64,000 nt of DNA from Allobosea sp. CS1GBMeth4 (GTDB taxonomy: Bacteria; Pseudomonadota; Alphaproteobacteria; Rhizobiales; Beijerinckiaceae): NCBI RefSeq assembly GCF_900185715.1, contig NZ_FYAS01000004.1, positions 17,461 through 81,460 of the forward strand. Direction: 5' to 3'. Numbering within the stretch: position 1 is the first letter of the stretch; each line of letters starts with the position of its first letter. The notes under the pieces were generated by a model, which was not told the origin of the DNA, ran no database searches, and saw only the letters and a program-made list of their open reading frames with translations. Both the position numbers and the translations under genes were made by a program. Positions 63,396-64,000 of the stretch are shown piece by piece.

Positions 63396-63410
63396 TTAAC
63401 GTGCCGTTAA
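63396..63410 (-). promoter_or_regulatory. CtrA box of the flgB operon
   Basis: TTAA-CGTGCCG-TTAA, an exact TTAA-N7-TTAA match, 60-74 bases before the flgB ATG. Early flagellar operons are CtrA targets in Caulobacter and relatives. Confidence 0.65.
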
Positions 63411-63434
63411 TTCCGCGCGATCCTCAGGATGATG

Positions 63435-63449
63435 TTAACCATCCGCTAA
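63435..63449 (+). promoter_or_regulatory. CtrA-like box of fliO
   Basis: TTAA-CCATCCG-CTAA (followed by CCATG), one mismatch from TTAA-N7-TTAA. It lies 99-113 bases before the fliO ATG and could serve either divergent gene. Confidence 0.5.
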
Positions 63450-63547
63450 CCATGTTTCTCGAATTGCCGGAGCTTATGGTATAGCCAACCCCGTCTATCC
63501 GTCTGAGCGCCCTTACAAAGAGCGGTCGGCGGCTGTCGCGTCGCTTC

Positions 63548-64000
63548 ATGAGGCAGACCTTGCAGACTCTGTTTGGCTTCGAACTTTCCTCCGGGCTGCG
63601 TTGGTTCATCGCCTTCGCGATCGTGCTGCTCCTGGTCGCGCTGCTCGGCTTCTTCCTGCGGCGGATGAGTGGCGGCCGACTGAAGTTCAAGGGCCAGGGC
63701 GGGGGCCGCGCGCGCCAGCCGCGTCTCGGCGTGGTCGACGTCTACGATCTCGACCGGCAGCGCCAGCTGATCCTCGTGCGGCGCGACAATGTCGAGCACC
63801 TCGTGATGATCGGCGGCGCTTCGGATGTCGTGGTCGAGACCAACATCATGCGCAGCGGCGGGCGCGTCGCGATCCCGACGCCGGCCGAAGGCCTGGCCGA
63901 ACGGCCGCTGGCGTTCGAGGCCGAGCCGCGCCAGCCCGCGGCGGAGGAGCCACGCCCGCTGCCGCCATCGCCGGCTCCGGCGCCGGTCGCGGCCGCACCG
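63548..64000 (+). CDS. fliO: Flagellar biosynthetic protein FliO (3' part missing)
   Basis: The first 151 residues run off the right edge. One membrane segment (LRWFIAFAIVLLLVALLGFFLRRM, about residues 18-41) is followed by a basic stretch and the FliO-type segment LVVVD-like VVDVYDLDRQRQLILVRRDNVEHLVMIGGASDVVVETNI. A Pro/Ala-rich tail then begins. FliO helps assemble the FliP export gate. Start at 63548 gives the membrane segment near the N-terminus; no better ATG is seen. Divergent from flgB. Confidence 0.82.
   Translation, partial: MRQTLQTLFGFELSSGLRWFIAFAIVLLLVALLGFFLRRMSGGRLKFKGQGGGRARQPRLGVVDVYDLDRQRQLILVRRDNVEHLVMIGGASDVVVETNIMRSGGRVAIPTPAEGLAERPLAFEAEPRQPAAEEPRPLPPSPAPAPVAAAP

Overview
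The window is a high-GC alphaproteobacterial chromosome segment. The flagellar set (FlbT, FlaF, FliX, a FlgJ without a muramidase domain), the cell-cycle kinase CckA, a GTTC-N7-GTTC LexA box before recA and TTAA-N7-TTAA CtrA-type boxes point to Hyphomicrobiales. A Bosea-like organism is my best guess from general gene content; I could not test it by alignment. Gene density is normal, no rRNA, tRNA, CRISPR array, prophage or insertion sequence was recognised, and both ends cut through genes (a ferredoxin-NADP reductase on the left, fliO on the right).

Left third (1-26.6 kb), mostly metabolism, transport and regulation: a GlcG-like protein, a BON-LysM protein, a complete TRAP transporter (dctP-dctQ-dctM) followed by a rhodanese, a DUF3829 lipoprotein-like protein, a stand-alone molybdenum hydroxylase large subunit followed by two c-type cytochromes, then a compact, visibly lower-GC two-gene cassette (RusA-family resolvase plus a protein joining a PD-(D/E)XK nuclease motif to a HEPN Rx4H motif). 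After this come an XRE-cupin regulator, a DMT exporter, GNAT and SDR enzymes, a metallophosphoesterase overlapping a glycosyltransferase, a CPA2 antiporter, an orphan MoxR ATPase, a DUF2975/XRE pair, an ABA4-like fusion membrane protein divergent from a TetR regulator, and sixA-ycjX-ycjF.

Middle (26.9-39.3 kb), first flagellar cluster: flgE-flgK-flgL reading right, converging on two tandem flagellins with flbT and flaF, then a FlaG-like gene, flgI-flgJ-flgN, and fliX divergent from flgI. Sigma-54 type -24/-12 elements lie before flgE and flgI, and a CtrA-like box lies before fliX. This is the layout of the Caulobacter-type hierarchy, in which CtrA drives early genes and sigma-54 with FlbD/FliX drives hook and basal-body genes.

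Right part (39.4-64 kb): a dioxygenase-like cupin, an SDR, icd, a small lower-GC cassette (DUF6719-like plus DUF695/RraB), a GFA-family protein, a cyclic-nucleotide-gated potassium channel overlapping a periplasmic beta-sandwich protein, alaS-recA with a LexA box, a TetR/crotonase divergent pair with a clear operator, and an RND efflux pump whose adaptor gene carries a one-base frameshift. Then comes cckA directly downstream of the second flagellar operon flgB-flgC-fliE-fliQ-fliR-flhB, with two CtrA-type boxes in the flgB/fliO intergenic region. Since CckA starts the phosphorelay that activates CtrA, the kinase sits next to probable targets of its own pathway.

The most interesting items are the RusA / PD-(D/E)XK-HEPN cassette (10615-11699), the family of intergenic palindromes whose stems differ in sequence but keep pairing (about 6.4, 26.7 and 43.9 kb), the CtrA/sigma-54 promoter architecture, the frameshifted efflux adaptor, and an SDR that lacks the catalytic Tyr and Lys.
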